A stretch of DNA of 64,000 nucleotides from Pseudomonas azadiae (GCF_019145355.1 NZ_JAHSTY010000001.1:1364001-1428000); one strand, 5' to 3'; shown: positions 17,440 to 27,282, counted from the first letter of the stretch. A program made the numbers and translations. Notes: generated from the sequence alone by a model not told the origin.

Positions 17440-17516
17440 TGGTGTCCCAGGGCCGGTTCGAACGGCCAACCTTCCCCTTAGGAGGGGGATGCTCTATCCA
17501 ATTGAGCTACTGGGAC
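17440..17516 (-). tRNA. tRNA-Arg (CCT)
   Basis: A 77-base cloverleaf on the minus strand with acceptor GTCCCAG/CTGGGAC, T-loop GGTTCGAACC-type sequence and encoded CCA. The anticodon loop reads CTCCTAA, anticodon CCT for AGG codons. Confidence 0.95.
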
Positions 17517-17677
17517 ATGTGACAGCCGCGGCGCCAAGTGCGCGGCGACGGACGGCGTGCATGTTAACGGCCGAGGTGGGTTTTGTCATGTCGTCCTTAT
17601 GCTTTTTGAGTGTAGGCCGCTCCCTGGGCGGGGTGATCACGGTCTAGCCCCGCAGATACGGGCGCAGGCGGTCATCG

Positions 17678-17719
17678 TGCAATTTGCACTCCTGCACGAT
17701 CCCTTCATTGCAAATTGCA
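17678..17719. promoter_or_regulatory. Inverted operator-like pair upstream of small RpoN-type gene
   Basis: TGCAATTTGCA at 17678-17688 is exactly repeated in inverse orientation (TGCAAATTGCA) at 17709-17719, 31 bases away, three helical turns. It could be the enhancer site of an RpoN activator or another regulator. The protein that binds is unknown. Confidence 0.45.
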
Positions 17720-17774
17720 ACCTCCCGGCCATTCTAACCAGTCTCAAGCCATTGAATTTACTAGAAAAACAGGT

Positions 17775-17790
17775 TGGCACGACAACTGCA
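17775..17790 (+). promoter_or_regulatory. Sigma-54-type promoter
   Basis: TGGCACGACAACTGCA matches the -24/-12 consensus with one mismatch in the -12 element and correct GG-GC spacing. It lies 45-60 bases before the small gene at 17836. Confidence 0.6.
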
Positions 17791-17835
17791 ATACTTCTCC
17801 TACAGACCCATCAGCCACGGCGTTAAGCGGAGAAC

Positions 17836-18075
17836 ATGACCATGAACAGTGCCTTTCTGTTAGCCCTCAACACCATAGCCCTGGCTGCATTGGTAACGTT
17901 TCACTTTCAATCGTCTGGCAATAACGACCCTGCGCAGCTCAGCCAGGCGGTGCCCCACCACTTGCAGCAGCGCCCGCAATTGGCGGTGATGACGCCAAAC
18001 GCCCAGTCACCTATGCGCGTGGCCCAAGGTACTCAGGTTGAACCTGCACCTGCATCCGAACGCTGGGTTTTCTGA
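17836..18075 (+). CDS. Small hypothetical protein with N-terminal membrane anchor
   Basis: 79 residues. Residues 5-24 are hydrophobic (FLLALNTIALAALVTF) and would form a membrane anchor or uncleaved signal; the rest is polar, Gln/Pro-rich and probably periplasmic. Two ATGs are possible: 17836 lies only 3 bases after GGAG, while 17842 is better spaced and may be the real start. I recognise no family. The gene is followed after 11 bases by another small membrane protein gene and is preceded by a sigma-54-type promoter, so the two are probably one RpoN-dependent unit. Confidence 0.6.
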   Translation: MTMNSAFLLALNTIALAALVTFHFQSSGNNDPAQLSQAVPHHLQQRPQLAVMTPNAQSPMRVAQGTQVEPAPASERWVF

Positions 18076-18086
18076 GGAAGTTGGCG

Positions 18087-18266
18087 ATGAGCAAATTTGC
18101 CTGGCTGTTTATGTGCCTGACCGCATTCACCGGCCTGCTGGGTTTGAGTGCTGAATCGCAAGACGGCCAAACCACCGCTTTTATCGCCAGCGGCGTATTC
18201 GCCAGCCTGTTCCTGCTGACCCTGATCGTGGGTCGTCGCTTCAAGTTCGATCCCGTCCTGCGCTGA
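18087..18266 (+). CDS. Small membrane protein, DUF1328-like
   Basis: 59 residues with two predicted membrane helices (about 4-22 and 33-50) around a short polar loop, ending GRRFKFDPVLR. The FTGLLGL ... LFLLTLIVGRR pattern is similar to the DUF1328/UPF0391 small membrane proteins, but I cannot confirm it. The ATG at 18087 follows GAGGAAG; an earlier in-frame ATG at 18081 is less well placed. Function unknown. Confidence 0.65.
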   Translation: MSKFAWLFMCLTAFTGLLGLSAESQDGQTTAFIASGVFASLFLLTLIVGRRFKFDPVLR

Positions 18267-18306
18267 CCCCCCTGCGTTACCTTATGTCGCCTCACCCTCG
18301 CTAATC

Positions 18307-18346
18307 GGCAAATTGCCACTAGTCTTAAAGACAAGGGCAAAATGCC
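18307..18346. promoter_or_regulatory. Two AmrZ-type operator sites upstream of amrZ
   Basis: GGCAAATTGCC (18307-18317) and GGCAAAATGCC (18336-18346) are near-palindromes 29 bases apart. They resemble AmrZ/AlgZ binding sites built on GGCAAAA-type half-sites, and AmrZ is known to repress its own gene in P. aeruginosa. The 18267-18646 leader holds nothing else that I can identify. Confidence 0.55.
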
Positions 18347-18646
18347 ACTTTGCGCTAGGATGTGCGGCCTGAAACCCTGTGGCGCCTGGACTTGCGAGAA
18401 GTTCCCTTGGGAAACCGCGCATGACCCGGTTTTTCCAACCAGTCCGCAAAAATGCAAATGAGTGCTGGCATAAAGCCTTTAGTCAGTTCAATATTTGTCA
18501 CAGAATTGACGCCAAGGAACTGGCAAATGTGAGGCATGATGCGGCCTCTTTGCAATTCGGGTTGAACTTTGGTCGTGAGTCTTGTCTTAACACTCATCTT
18601 GCGGCCAATTCCAAAAACCGCTCCCCTGAACTAACCGGTTAAATAT

Positions 18647-18973
18647 ATGCGCCCATTGAAACAGGCAATTTATTCCAGCCGTACGGCTGACAAGTTCGTC
18701 GTACGTCTGCCAGACGGAATGCGGGAACGCATTGCCGAGGTGGCTCGCAATCATCACCGCAGCATGAACTCCGAAATCATCGCGCGCCTGGAACAAAGCC
18801 TCATTCAGGAAGGTGCCTTGGGCGACGAGTTGAGCATGCGCCTGGACAGCCCCGAGCTGTCGCTGCACGAACGCGAACTGCTGCAGCGTTTTCGTCAGCT
18901 CTCCCACCGCCAGCAAAATGCTCTCGTCTCGCTTATCGCGCACGACGTTGAGGCGGCCGCAGAAGCCAATTGA
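18647..18973 (+). CDS. amrZ: Transcription factor AmrZ (AlgZ), ribbon-helix-helix
   Basis: Global regulator of alginate, motility, c-di-GMP and biofilm genes, 108 residues. The Arc/MetJ ribbon-helix-helix fold spans about 12-60: beta strand [12 protein letters not shown] followed by [22 protein letters not shown]. The C-terminal part (about 65-108) is the tetramerisation region. In P. fluorescens AmrZ represses flagellar synthesis, which suits its location near flagellar genes. A long leader of about 300 bases carries two operator-like palindromes. Confidence 0.93.
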   Translation: MRPLKQAIYSSRTADKFVVRLPDGMRERIAEVARNHHRSMNSEIIARLEQSLIQEGALGDELSMRLDSPELSLHERELLQRFRQLSHRQQNALVSLIAHDVEAAAEAN

Positions 18974-18991
18974 TTCGCGACTGAAAGCCGA

Positions 18992-19018
18992 AGCCAGCTA
19001 AATGCTGGCTTTTTTTTG
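18992..19018 (+). terminator. Rho-independent terminator of amrZ
   Basis: AGCCAGC pairs with GCTGGCT around TAAAT and is followed by eight Ts, about 20 bases after the amrZ stop. Confidence 0.87.
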
Positions 19019-19084
19019 CGTGGAATTTGAGGGGTCACCCGAAGTGGGCTTGCGTGGGAGCGAGCAAGCTCGCCCCCAGAGGGA

Positions 19085-20527
19085 TCAAAGCAGGAAGATC
19101 GTTGCCAGGCCCAGGAAGATGAAAAAGCCACCACTGTCGGTCATGGCGGTGATCATCACGCTGGCACCCATGGCAGGGTCGCGACCAATGCGGGCCAGGG
19201 TCATCGGGATCAACACCCCCATCAGCGCCGCCAGCAGCAGGTTGAGGGTCATGGCGGCCGTCATGACCACGCCGAGTGACCAGCTGCCATACAGCAAGTA
19301 CGCCACCACGCCGATCACCCCACCCCACACCAGGCCATTGATAAGGCCCACGGCCAGCTCTTTGCGCAGCAGCCGCGAGGAGTTGGCCGTACTCACCTGA
19401 TCCAGTGCCATGGCGCGCACAATCATGGTAATGGTCTGGTTGCCGGAGTTACCGCCAATACCGGCGACGATCGGCATCAACGCCGCCAGGGCGACCAGTT
19501 TCTCGATCGAGCCTTCAAACAAGCCGATCACGCGCGAAGCGATAAACGCGGTAATCAGGTTGACGGCCAGCCAGGCCCAGCGGTTACGCAGCGAACGCCA
19601 GACGGATGCGAAGATATCTTCCTCTTCACGCAGACCCGCCATGTTGAGGACTTCGGTCTCACTTTCTTCACGAATCAGGTCGACGATCTCATCGATGGTC
19701 AAACGGCCAATCAACTTGCCGTTCTTGTCCACCACCGGCGCCGAGATCAAGTCATACCGCTCGAATGCCTGCGCGGCATCGTAGGCGTCTTCATCCGGGT
19801 GGAAGCTCACGGTGTCGCTGGCCATCAAGTCCGCAACTTTCTTGTCCGGGTCATTGACCAGCAGGCGCTTGATCGGCAGGACGCCTTTGAGGATGCCTTC
19901 GTAATCGACCACGAACAGCTTATCGGTATGGCCAGGCAGCTCCTTGAGACGGCGCAGGTAACGCAGGACCACTTCCAGGCTGACATCTTCGCGGATGGTG
20001 ACCATCTCGAAGTCCATCAGGGCGCCGACCTGATCGTCGTCATACGACAGCGCCGAGCGCACGCGCTCACGCTGCTGAGTGTCCAGCGCTTCCATCAGCT
20101 CATGGACGACATCACGGGGCAGCTCAGGCGCCAGGTCCGCCAGTTCGTCGGCGTCCATCTCCTTGGCGGCGGCCAGAAGCTCGTGATCGTCCATGTCAGC
20201 GATCAGGGTTTCACGGACCGAGTCGGAGACTTCGAGCAGGATATCGCCGTCGCGGTCGGCCTTGACCAACTGCCAGAGGGTCAGTCGATCATCCAGCGGC
20301 AAGGCTTCGAGAATATAGGCGACGTCGGCGGAGTGCAGGTCATCGAGCTTGCGTTGCAGCTCAACGAGGTTCTGCCGGTGAACCAGGTTTTCGACCAGGT
20401 TGTTATTCGGGCCTTCCTGGCGGTGCGTCAGGTCTTCGACCACGCGCTGGCGCTGCAGCAGCTCGATGACTTGAGCCAGGCGATCCTGCAGGCTTTCCTG
20501 TGTTTTCTTTACTTCTACTTCGGTCAT
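19085..20527 (-). CDS. mgtE: Magnesium transporter MgtE
   Basis: Inner-membrane Mg2+ channel of 480 residues. The acidic N domain (about 30-135) is followed by two CBS domains (about 140-265; VDYEGILKGVLPIKRLL and VDKNGKLIGRLTIDEIVDLI), a plug helix and a five-helix pore domain (about 290-480) with the conserved GIGGNSGNQ. The ATG at 20527 is the family-type start (MTEVEVKK); the longer open frame adds 10 atypical residues. It is monocistronic, with a 340-base leader region on its 5' side that holds only a GC hairpin at about 20640-20665 and the tRNA terminator. Confidence 0.94.
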   Translation of the reverse strand: MTEVEVKKTQESLQDRLAQVIELLQRQRVVEDLTHRQEGPNNNLVENLVHRQNLVELQRKLDDLHSADVAYILEALPLDDRLTLWQLVKADRDGDILLEVSDSVRETLIADMDDHELLAAAKEMDADELADLAPELPRDVVHELMEALDTQQRERVRSALSYDDDQVGALMDFEMVTIREDVSLEVVLRYLRRLKELPGHTDKLFVVDYEGILKGVLPIKRLLVNDPDKKVADLMASDTVSFHPDEDAYDAAQAFERYDLISAPVVDKNGKLIGRLTIDEIVDLIREESETEVLNMAGLREEEDIFASVWRSLRNRWAWLAVNLITAFIASRVIGLFEGSIEKLVALAALMPIVAGIGGNSGNQTITMIVRAMALDQVSTANSSRLLRKELAVGLINGLVWGGVIGVVAYLLYGSWSLGVVMTAAMTLNLLLAALMGVLIPMTLARIGRDPAMGASVMITAMTDSGGFFIFLGLATIFLL

Positions 20528-20833
20528 AGGCGAACTCCACTCCCAGCAGCGGGGCACGCCGGAAGGATCAATCAGTCAATTCATGATTGGTAAAACGCGG
20601 TACTGAGTTACTACTGGGTAAGTCCATGGAGGTATTCCACAAGCCCCGGCGGGGCTGACGGGCGCAATGATACACCGCCCGGCCACTTTAAACGTCAAAA
20701 AACTGGAAAGAACAAGCGCTTGCGAGCCAATGCTGAGTAATGGCTGCATCTATGAACTGCGACGGCGCAGCGGGGACGGAAAACACACCGGAGCGAATGA
20801 AAAAGAGAAAATCCTACACAACCCCCAGACGGC

Positions 20834-20860
20834 AAAAAGCCCGCACTTGGCGGGCTTTTT
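20834..20860 (-). terminator. Terminator downstream of the tRNA-Arg/Ser cluster
   Basis: AAAAAGCCCGC pairs with GCGGGCTTTTT around CAAGT, just past the CCA end of the first tRNA-Arg(ACG) on the minus strand. Confidence 0.85.
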
Positions 20861-20867
20861 GTTTGTA

Positions 20868-20944
20868 TGGTGCACTCGACAGGATTCGAACCTGTGACCG
20901 CTCGGTTCGTAGCCGAGTACTCTATCCAGCTGAGCTACGAGTGC
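20868..20944 (-). tRNA. tRNA-Arg (ACG), copy 1
   Basis: A 77-base cloverleaf with encoded CCA. The anticodon loop is CTACGAA, anticodon ACG, which is converted to ICG by TadA in bacteria. It is identical to the copy at 21017. Confidence 0.96.
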
Positions 20945-21016
20945 AGATTGTGTTTTTAGACCAGATCACAACTGGTTGCAACCGAATCACCTGCATCACT
21001 GCAACTGACTCTTAAA

Positions 21017-21093
21017 TGGTGCACTCGACAGGATTCGAACCTGTGACCGCTCGGTTCGTAGCCGAGTACTCTATCCAGCTGAGCTACGAGTGC
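21017..21093 (-). tRNA. tRNA-Arg (ACG), copy 2
   Basis: Same 77-base sequence as the gene at 20868, separated by 72 bases, so a recent tandem duplication. Both are read on the minus strand after tRNA-Ser and rsmA. Confidence 0.96.
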
Positions 21094-21201
21094 ATTTGTT
21101 GCCGCGCATTATAGGCCGTTCAATCTCTATGTAAAGCTATTTTTTCGAGTAATTTCAACTACTTACCGAAAAAACCAGATCGCAACGTACTAAGCAAATA
21201 A

Positions 21202-21292
21202 TGGCGGAGAACGGGGGATTCGAACCCCCGACACCCTTTTGAGGTGTACTCCCTTAGCAGGGGAGCGCCTTCGGCCACTCGGCCAGCTCTCC
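21202..21292 (-). tRNA. tRNA-Ser (GCT)
   Basis: A 91-base class II tRNA with a long variable arm. The anticodon loop CTGCTAA gives anticodon GCT for AGC/AGU codons; CCA is encoded. Confidence 0.96.
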
Positions 21293-21354
21293 GCAACACG
21301 GGGCGTATATTAACCACGTTCATCCCCGTTTGCAAACATAAAAAACGATAAAAA

Positions 21355-21543
21355 TTAAAGGCTTGGTTCTTCGTCCTTCTCTTTCTTGATCCGCAGGTAA
21401 ATTTCCTCGCGGTGCACCGCTACCTCTTTCGGAGCGTTAACCCCGATACGTACTTGATTGCCTTTGACGCCGAGCACGGTCACGGTGATTTCGCCATCAC
21501 CGATAATCAGGCTTTCTGCGCACCGACGAGTCAGAATCAGCAT
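21355..21543 (-). CDS. rsmA: Carbon storage regulator RsmA/CsrA
   Basis: RNA-binding translational regulator of 62 residues, central to the Gac/Rsm cascade controlling secondary metabolism and motility in pseudomonads. [16 protein letters not shown] and [12 protein letters not shown] include the RNA-contacting Arg in VHREE. I use the ATG at 21543, 6 residues inside the open frame, because it gives the invariant MLILTR start and follows AGGAG. It lies 175 bases downstream of lysC, the order also known in P. aeruginosa. Confidence 0.96.
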   Translation of the reverse strand: MLILTRRCAESLIIGDGEITVTVLGVKGNQVRIGVNAPKEVAVHREEIYLRIKKEKDEEPSL

Positions 21544-21673
21544 ACCTTTCTCCTCACGCATTTCAGTTCAGGAACAACAGTCTGCAAAAAAACGGCTTTG
21601 GACCTACAACCAAAAGGCTATAGCCCTACCCGCCTAAGTATTGTCGAGCGCACGCAAAAGAACATGCGCCCTA

Positions 21674-21709
21674 CAAAAAAAGGAAAGGCGCGGTAAACCG
21701 CGCCTTCCT
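21674..21709 (-). terminator. Rho-independent terminator of lysC
   Basis: On the minus strand AGGAAGGCGCGG pairs with CCGCGCCTTTCCT around TTTA and is followed by seven Ts. It separates lysC from rsmA, which therefore needs its own promoter. Confidence 0.87.
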
Positions 21710-21718
21710 GGCACTGCC

Positions 21719-22960
21719 TCACTCGCCCTGTCGGGCCGGAGCGTCCAGCTCAAAAGCGGTATGCAACGCGCGTACTGCCAGCTCCAGGTATTTCTCTTCG
21801 ATGACCACAGAGACTTTGATTTCCGACGTAGAGATCATCTGGATATTGATGCTTTCCTTGGCCAGGGCCTCGAACATGCGGCTGGCAACGCCGGCATGGG
21901 AGCGCATGCCCACGCCCACGATCGACACCTTGGCAATCTTGGTATCGCCCACCACTTCACGGGCACCGATTTCCCTGGCCGTGTTCTGCAGGATCCGCTC
22001 CGCTGCATCGTATTCGTTGCGGTGCACAGTGAAGGTAAAATCGGTGGTGTTATCGTGCGACACGTTCTGCACGATCATGTCGACTTCGATGTTCGCGCCG
22101 CTGATAGGGCCCAGGATCTTGAACGCCACGCCCGGGGTGTCTGGCACGCCACGGATAGTCAGCTTGGCTTCATCACGGTTGAAAGCGATACCGGAAATGA
22201 TCGGCTGTTCCATGGATTCCTCTTCATCAATAGTAATAAGGGTGCCCGGACCCTCTTTGAAGCTGTGCAATACGCGCAGCGGAACGTTGTACTTGCCGGC
22301 GAACTCCACCGCGCGAATCTGCAACACCTTGGAGCCGAGGCTGGCCATTTCCAGCATCTCTTCAAAGGTGATTTTATCCAGGCGCTGGGCCACGGACACC
22401 ACGCGCGGATCGGTGGTGTAGACGCCATCCACATCCGTGTATATCTGGCATTCATCTGCCTTGAGCGCCGCTGCCAGCGCCACACCGGTAGTGTCCGAAC
22501 CGCCGCGCCCGAGGGTGGTGATGTTGCCCTGCTCGTCCACGCCCTGGAAGCCCGCTACAACTACCACGCGTCCGGCCTTCAGGTCCGTACGAATTTTCTG
22601 GTCATCGATCTGCAGGATCCGCGCCTTGGTATGCGCGCTATCGGTGAGGATGCGCACCTGGCTGCCAGTGTAGGACACCGCCGGCACACCGCGCTTGTTC
22701 AGCGCCATGGCCAGCAAGGCGATGGTCACCTGCTCGCCGGTGGACACGATCACATCCAGCTCACGCGGCAGCGGCTGTTGATCGCCACTGATTGCCTTGG
22801 CCAGATCGATCAGACGATTGGTCTCGCCGCTCATGGCCGACAGCACCACCACCAGGTCGTCACCGGCATCGCGGAATTTCTTAACCTTGTCGGCCACCTG
22901 CTCGATTCTTTCAACAGAGCCGACCGAGGTACCTCCAAATTTCTGTACGATCAAAGCCAT
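21719..22960 (-). CDS. lysC: Aspartate kinase
   Basis: Cytoplasmic enzyme phosphorylating aspartate, first step to lysine, threonine, methionine and diaminopimelate. The 413-residue protein starts MALIVQKFGGTSVGSVERI, with the kinase domain to about 245 (LGRGGSDTTGVALAA, YTDVDGVYTTDPR) and two C-terminal ACT domains that bind the feedback inhibitors (about 265-405). It follows alaS after 95 bases on the same strand. Confidence 0.96.
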   Translation of the reverse strand: MALIVQKFGGTSVGSVERIEQVADKVKKFRDAGDDLVVVLSAMSGETNRLIDLAKAISGDQQPLPRELDVIVSTGEQVTIALLAMALNKRGVPAVSYTGSQVRILTDSAHTKARILQIDDQKIRTDLKAGRVVVVAGFQGVDEQGNITTLGRGGSDTTGVALAAALKADECQIYTDVDGVYTTDPRVVSVAQRLDKITFEEMLEMASLGSKVLQIRAVEFAGKYNVPLRVLHSFKEGPGTLITIDEEESMEQPIISGIAFNRDEAKLTIRGVPDTPGVAFKILGPISGANIEVDMIVQNVSHDNTTDFTFTVHRNEYDAAERILQNTAREIGAREVVGDTKIAKVSIVGVGMRSHAGVASRMFEALAKESINIQMISTSEIKVSVVIEEKYLELAVRALHTAFELDAPARQGE

Positions 22961-23055
22961 TTCTAAGCCGCCTCAGCCCGTAAAGGGGCGCCTGATAACC
23001 AATCAACCAGCACCGAACCTGCCCGCGACTGGACCACGGGCCGATTAACAGTGCC

Positions 23056-25674
23056 TTAAATACCTGCCTCGACAAACGGCACGGTCAGGGCCAGGGCTGC
23101 GTCCAGGCTGCCGGCGTCTACACCACCGCCTTGCGCCATGTCCGGACGACCACCGCCCTTCCCGCCCACTGCCGCGGCGGCTTGCTTCATCAAATCACCA
23201 GCCTTGAGTTGGCCAGTCAGGTCCTTGGTTACGCCGGCAACCAGAACGACCTTATCCTCATGGACACTGCCGAGCAGGATCACTGCGCGGCCGAGCTTGT
23301 TCTTCAACTGATCGACCAAGGCCAACAGCGCCTTGCCGTCCTGACCGTCCAGGCGCGCGGCCAAGACCTTCACGTCCTTGACGTCCACCGCGGCAGACGA
23401 CAGATCGTCGCCCGCGGCACTGGCCGCCTTGGCTTGCAACTGCTCCAGCTGTTTCTCCAGGGCGCGATTGCGCTCCAGCACGGCGGACAGCTTGTCGATC
23501 AGATTGTCGCGGCTGCCCTTGACCAGGCTGGCCGCCTCCTTGAGTTGTTCTTCGGCCGCATTGAGGTAGGCCAGGGCCGCAGCGCCGGTCACCGCCTCGA
23601 TACGCCGCACACCGGACGCCACGCCGCCTTCGCTGATGATTTTGAGCAGGGCGATGTCGCCGGTACGGTTGGCGTGGATACCGCCACACAGTTCTACCGA
23701 GAAACTGCCGCCCATGCTCAGTACGCGCACGTTGTCGCCATACTTCTCGCCGAACAGCGCCATGGCGCCCTTGGCCTTGGCGGTCTCGATATCGGTTTCT
23801 TCGGTTTCCACCGGGGTGTTTTTGCGAATCTCTGCGTTGACGATGTCTTCCAACGCCTTGATCTGCTCGGGCTTGATCGCTTCAAAGTGGCTGAAGTCGA
23901 AGCGCAGGCGCTGGCTGTCCACCAACGACCCCTTCTGCTGGACGTGCTCGCCCAGTACCTGGCGCAGTGCAGCGTGCAGCAAGTGGGTGGCCGAGTGGTT
24001 CAGCGCGGTGGCGTGGCGCACGTCGGCGTCTACCTGGGTGTCCACCGGCGTACCGACAGTCAGGCTGCCCGACGCCAGGACGCCGTGGTGCAGGAACGCG
24101 CCGCCGGTCTTGGTGGTGTCACGCACATCAAAACGACCGGACGCCGCCTTGAGGAACCCGCAGTCGCCGATCTGGCCGCCGGATTCGGCGTAGAACGGGG
24201 TCTGGTCCAGGACCACCACGCCGTCATCGCCTTCATTCAAGACGTCGACCGACTGGCCTTCCTTATAGAGGGCAACCACTTTGGCCGCACCGCCGGTGGC
24301 CTTGTAGCCGGTGAATTCGGTGGCCACGTCAACCTTGACCAGGCTGTTGTAGTCCATGCCGAAGGAGCTGGCGGACCGAGCGCGCACGCGCTGGGCTTCC
24401 ATCTCGCGCTCGAAACCTGCCTCGTCGAGGGTCAGGTTGCGCTCACGGGCGATGTCGCCGGTCAGGTCCATCGGGAAACCGTAGGTGTCGTAGAGTTTGA
24501 ACACCACATCACCCGGCACCACGGTGCCGGAAAGGTTGGCGAGGTCTTGCTCGAGAATTTTCAGGCCCTGCTCCAGGGTCTTGGCGAACTGCTCTTCTTC
24601 GGCTTTGAGCACGCGCTCGATGTGCGCCTGGTTCTGCTTGAGTTCCGGGAACGCGTCGCCCATCTCGGCGACCAGCGCCGCGACGATCTGGTAAAAGAAG
24701 CTGCCATTGGCGCCCAGCTTGTTGCCATGGCGGCAAGCGCGGCGAATGATGCGACGCAGCACGTAGCCACGGCCTTCGTTGGACGGCAGCACGCCGTCGG
24801 CAATCAGGAAGCCGCAGGAACGGATGTGGTCGGCCACGACTTTCAGCGAGGCCTGGTCTTCATTGGCGCAACCAATGGCCTTGGCCGCCGCGGCGAGCAG
24901 GCTCTGGAACAGGTCGATTTCGTAGTTGGAATGCACGTGCTGCATCACCGCGCTGATCCGCTCCAGGCCCATGCCGGTATCCACCGACGGTGCCGGCAAC
25001 GGATGCAACACGCCGTCGGCGGTGCGGTTGAACTGCATGAAAACGTTGTTCCATATCTCGATGTAACGGTCGCCGTCTTCTTCCGGCGAGCCCGGTGGGC
25101 CGCCCCAGATGTCGGCGCCGTGGTCGTAGAAGATCTCGGTGCAGGGGCCGCACGGGCCGGTATCGCCCATGGTCCAGAAGTTATCGGAGGCGTACGGCGC
25201 GCCTTTGTTGTCGCCGATGCGCACCATGCGCTCAGGCGGTACGCCGACCTGCCGGGTCCAGATGTCGTAGGCCTCGTCATCGCTGGCATAGACGGTGACC
25301 CAGAGTTTTTCCTTCGGCAGCTTCAGCACGCCGGTCAGGAAGGTCCAGGCGAAGTTGATCGCGTCCTGCTTGAAATAGTCGCCAAAACTGAAGTTGCCGA
25401 GCATTTCGAAAAAGGTGTGGTGACGGGCGGTGTAGCCGACGTTTTCCAAGTCGTTGTGCTTGCCGCCGGCGCGTACGCATTTCTGGCTGCTGACGGCGCG
25501 GGTGTAGGCGCGCTTTTCCTGGCCCAGGAAGCAGTCCTTGAACTGGTTCATCCCCGCGTTAGTGAACAGCAGGGTGGGGTCATTGCCTGGGATCAAGGAG
25601 CTGGAGGCGACACGGGTGTGACCTTGCTCTTCGAAGAAGCGAAGGAAGGCTTCACGGATTTCTGCGCTTTTCAT
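23056..25674 (-). CDS. alaS: Alanyl-tRNA synthetase
   Basis: Charges tRNA-Ala; 872 residues. The class II catalytic core (about 1-250) has [20 protein letters not shown], then a tRNA-recognition domain, an editing domain with the zinc-type [12 protein letters not shown] and [12 protein letters not shown] motifs (about 560-670), and a C-terminal C-Ala domain rich in Gly ([15 protein letters not shown]). The ATG at 25674 gives the usual [11 protein letters not shown] start; the 22 extra codons of the open frame are not family-like. Confidence 0.97.
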   Translation of the reverse strand: MKSAEIREAFLRFFEEQGHTRVASSSLIPGNDPTLLFTNAGMNQFKDCFLGQEKRAYTRAVSSQKCVRAGGKHNDLENVGYTARHHTFFEMLGNFSFGDYFKQDAINFAWTFLTGVLKLPKEKLWVTVYASDDEAYDIWTRQVGVPPERMVRIGDNKGAPYASDNFWTMGDTGPCGPCTEIFYDHGADIWGGPPGSPEEDGDRYIEIWNNVFMQFNRTADGVLHPLPAPSVDTGMGLERISAVMQHVHSNYEIDLFQSLLAAAAKAIGCANEDQASLKVVADHIRSCGFLIADGVLPSNEGRGYVLRRIIRRACRHGNKLGANGSFFYQIVAALVAEMGDAFPELKQNQAHIERVLKAEEEQFAKTLEQGLKILEQDLANLSGTVVPGDVVFKLYDTYGFPMDLTGDIARERNLTLDEAGFEREMEAQRVRARSASSFGMDYNSLVKVDVATEFTGYKATGGAAKVVALYKEGQSVDVLNEGDDGVVVLDQTPFYAESGGQIGDCGFLKAASGRFDVRDTTKTGGAFLHHGVLASGSLTVGTPVDTQVDADVRHATALNHSATHLLHAALRQVLGEHVQQKGSLVDSQRLRFDFSHFEAIKPEQIKALEDIVNAEIRKNTPVETEETDIETAKAKGAMALFGEKYGDNVRVLSMGGSFSVELCGGIHANRTGDIALLKIISEGGVASGVRRIEAVTGAAALAYLNAAEEQLKEAASLVKGSRDNLIDKLSAVLERNRALEKQLEQLQAKAASAAGDDLSSAAVDVKDVKVLAARLDGQDGKALLALVDQLKNKLGRAVILLGSVHEDKVVLVAGVTKDLTGQLKAGDLMKQAAAAVGGKGGGRPDMAQGGGVDAGSLDAALALTVPFVEAGI

Positions 25675-25820
25675 TAGGTTCTTCCACGGAGGCTGCGGCC
25701 AAAGGCCAGTGCGCAACATCATCAGACGGAGCGACGGCAAAGGGCCGCATTATATCGGCCCTTTGCCGGTGGTACAGCGTGTTTATACGATAGAAACGTT
25801 CAATTGGACGGTCTGCACGG

Positions 25821-26825
25821 TCATTTACGCGAAAACTCGACGAATGCCTGCACCACTTGCTCGATCTGCGCCCGGCTGACATCCATGTGCGTGACCATGC
25901 GCAGGCGTGGCGCAACGCTCAGCTTGATCGCGCGCTCGGCGGCGAAGGCCTTCAAGGCCTCGGCTTGATCACCGATCTGCACATAGACCATGTTGGTCTG
26001 CACCGGCTCCACTTCATAGCCGGCCTTGCGCAGCTCATCGCCCAGCCATTGCGCATTGGCGTGGTCGTCGGCCAGGCGCTGGACCTGGTGATCCAGGGCG
26101 TACAGCCCCGCCGCCGCGAGGGAGCCGGCCTGGCGCATGCCACCACCGACCATCTTGCGCAGGCGCCGGGCCTTGGCGATCAGCGCCGTGGATCCGCACA
26201 ACACCGAGCCAATCGGTGCACCGAGGCCTTTGGACAGGCACACCGACACCGAATCAAAGTGCAGGGCAATCTCACGTGCATCCACGCCCAGCTTGACCGC
26301 TGCGTTGTAGAGCCGTGCGCCATCCAGATGCAGGGCCAGGCCATGTTCACGGGTGAACGCCCGCGCCTGCGCCAGGTAATCCAACGGCAATACCTTGCCT
26401 TGCATGGTATTTTCCAGCGCCAGCAAACGGCTGCGGGCAAAATGAAAATCGTCCGGCTTGATCGCCGCCAGTACCTGGTCCAGGTCCAGGGAACCGTCCG
26501 CCTGCACCTCCAGCGGCTGCGGCTGGATCGAACCCAGGACCGCCGCGCCACCGCCTTCGTATTTGTAGGTATGGGCCTGCTGGCCGACGATGTATTCCTC
26601 GCCGCGCTCACAGTGGGCCATCAATGCCAGCAGGTTGCTCATGGTACCGGTGGGCACGAACAGCGCGGCGGCAAAGCCCAGGCGCTTGGCCAGTTCGGCT
26701 TCCAGGCGATTGACGCTGGGGTCTTCGCCATACACGTCATCACCGCTGGCGGCCGTGGCCATTGCTTCGCGCATGCCGGGCGTGGGTTGGGTCACGGTGT
26801 CGCTGCGCAGGTCAATCACGGACAT
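25821..26825 (-). CDS. ltaE: Low-specificity L-threonine aldolase
   Basis: PLP enzyme of 334 residues splitting L-threonine or L-allo-threonine to glycine and acetaldehyde. The N-terminus [19 protein letters not shown], the histidine stacking on PLP in [25 protein letters not shown] and the Lys-bearing [17 protein letters not shown] (Schiff-base Lys near residue 200) are all present. It sits upstream of alaS with a 146-base gap and is divergent from the riboflavin riboswitch gene. Confidence 0.95.
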   Translation of the reverse strand: MSVIDLRSDTVTQPTPGMREAMATAASGDDVYGEDPSVNRLEAELAKRLGFAAALFVPTGTMSNLLALMAHCERGEEYIVGQQAHTYKYEGGGAAVLGSIQPQPLEVQADGSLDLDQVLAAIKPDDFHFARSRLLALENTMQGKVLPLDYLAQARAFTREHGLALHLDGARLYNAAVKLGVDAREIALHFDSVSVCLSKGLGAPIGSVLCGSTALIAKARRLRKMVGGGMRQAGSLAAAGLYALDHQVQRLADDHANAQWLGDELRKAGYEVEPVQTNMVYVQIGDQAEALKAFAAERAIKLSVAPRLRMVTHMDVSRAQIEQVVQAFVEFSRK

Positions 26826-27020
26826 GAATCAAGCCTCTGACGATTTGGGTAAGTGCCTCATAGAGATGATTACTGCGGGCAAAACCACGGAATATCAAGC
26901 CCCGGCTGCATTCAATCGAATACCAACCAAACAAACCGATATAGCTTATCGATAGAGCGGCCGTGCAGTTTTCGAAAAACCGTGTTAAAAACGCTTCGCC
27001 GCCAGGGTTCTGGCGGCAAC

Positions 27021-27182
27021 GTTCTCAGGGCGGGGTGCAATTCCCCACCGGCGGTAATTACACGCAATGTGTATAGCCCGCGAGCGCTTGGCGCCTCGAA
27101 CTGCTCACGCAGGACGGCGGCAAGGTCAGCAGACCCGGTGTGATCCCGGGGCCGACGGTCATAGTCCGGATGAAGAGAGAAC
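27021..27182 (+). ncRNA. FMN riboswitch (RFN element)
   Basis: The conserved blocks of the FMN aptamer occur in order: AGGGCGGGGTGCAATTCCCC, ACCGGCGGTAAT, AGCCCGCGAGCGC, GGTCAGCAGACCCGGTG, GGGGCCGACGGT and AGTCCGGATGAAGAGAGA. The closing stem pairs GTTCTC (27021) with GAGAAC (27182). It is the only recognisable element in the 26826-27282 gap besides the hairpin before the gene it controls. Confidence 0.95.
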
Positions 27183-27252
27183 GGGATTGGCACCTAAGGG
27201 CCGCGCACCATGCGTGCTTGCGTACCCTTAAATCCCATTCGATTCATAACGC

Positions 27253-27273
27253 CCTGTTTTTTTCTTAAACAGG
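27253..27273 (+). promoter_or_regulatory. Hairpin overlapping the ribH2 Shine-Dalgarno
   Basis: CCTGTTT pairs with AAACAGG, and the right arm includes the first bases of AGGAG, the ribosome binding site of the lumazine synthase. A preceding T run inside the loop makes it a poor terminator, so translational sequestration is the likelier output of the riboswitch. Confidence 0.5.
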
Positions 27274-27282
27274 AGTCAGAAC

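Noticed and set aside
20868..21292. tRNA cluster as an island integration site
   Set aside because: No integrase and no partial tRNA copy nearby; the flanks (mgtE, rsmA-lysC-alaS) are ordinary core genes. The two identical tRNA-Arg genes are a simple tandem duplication.
23131..25677. An 848-codon plus-strand open frame opposite alaS
   Set aside because: Same codon-bias shadow; no motif, and alaS is unambiguous on the other strand.
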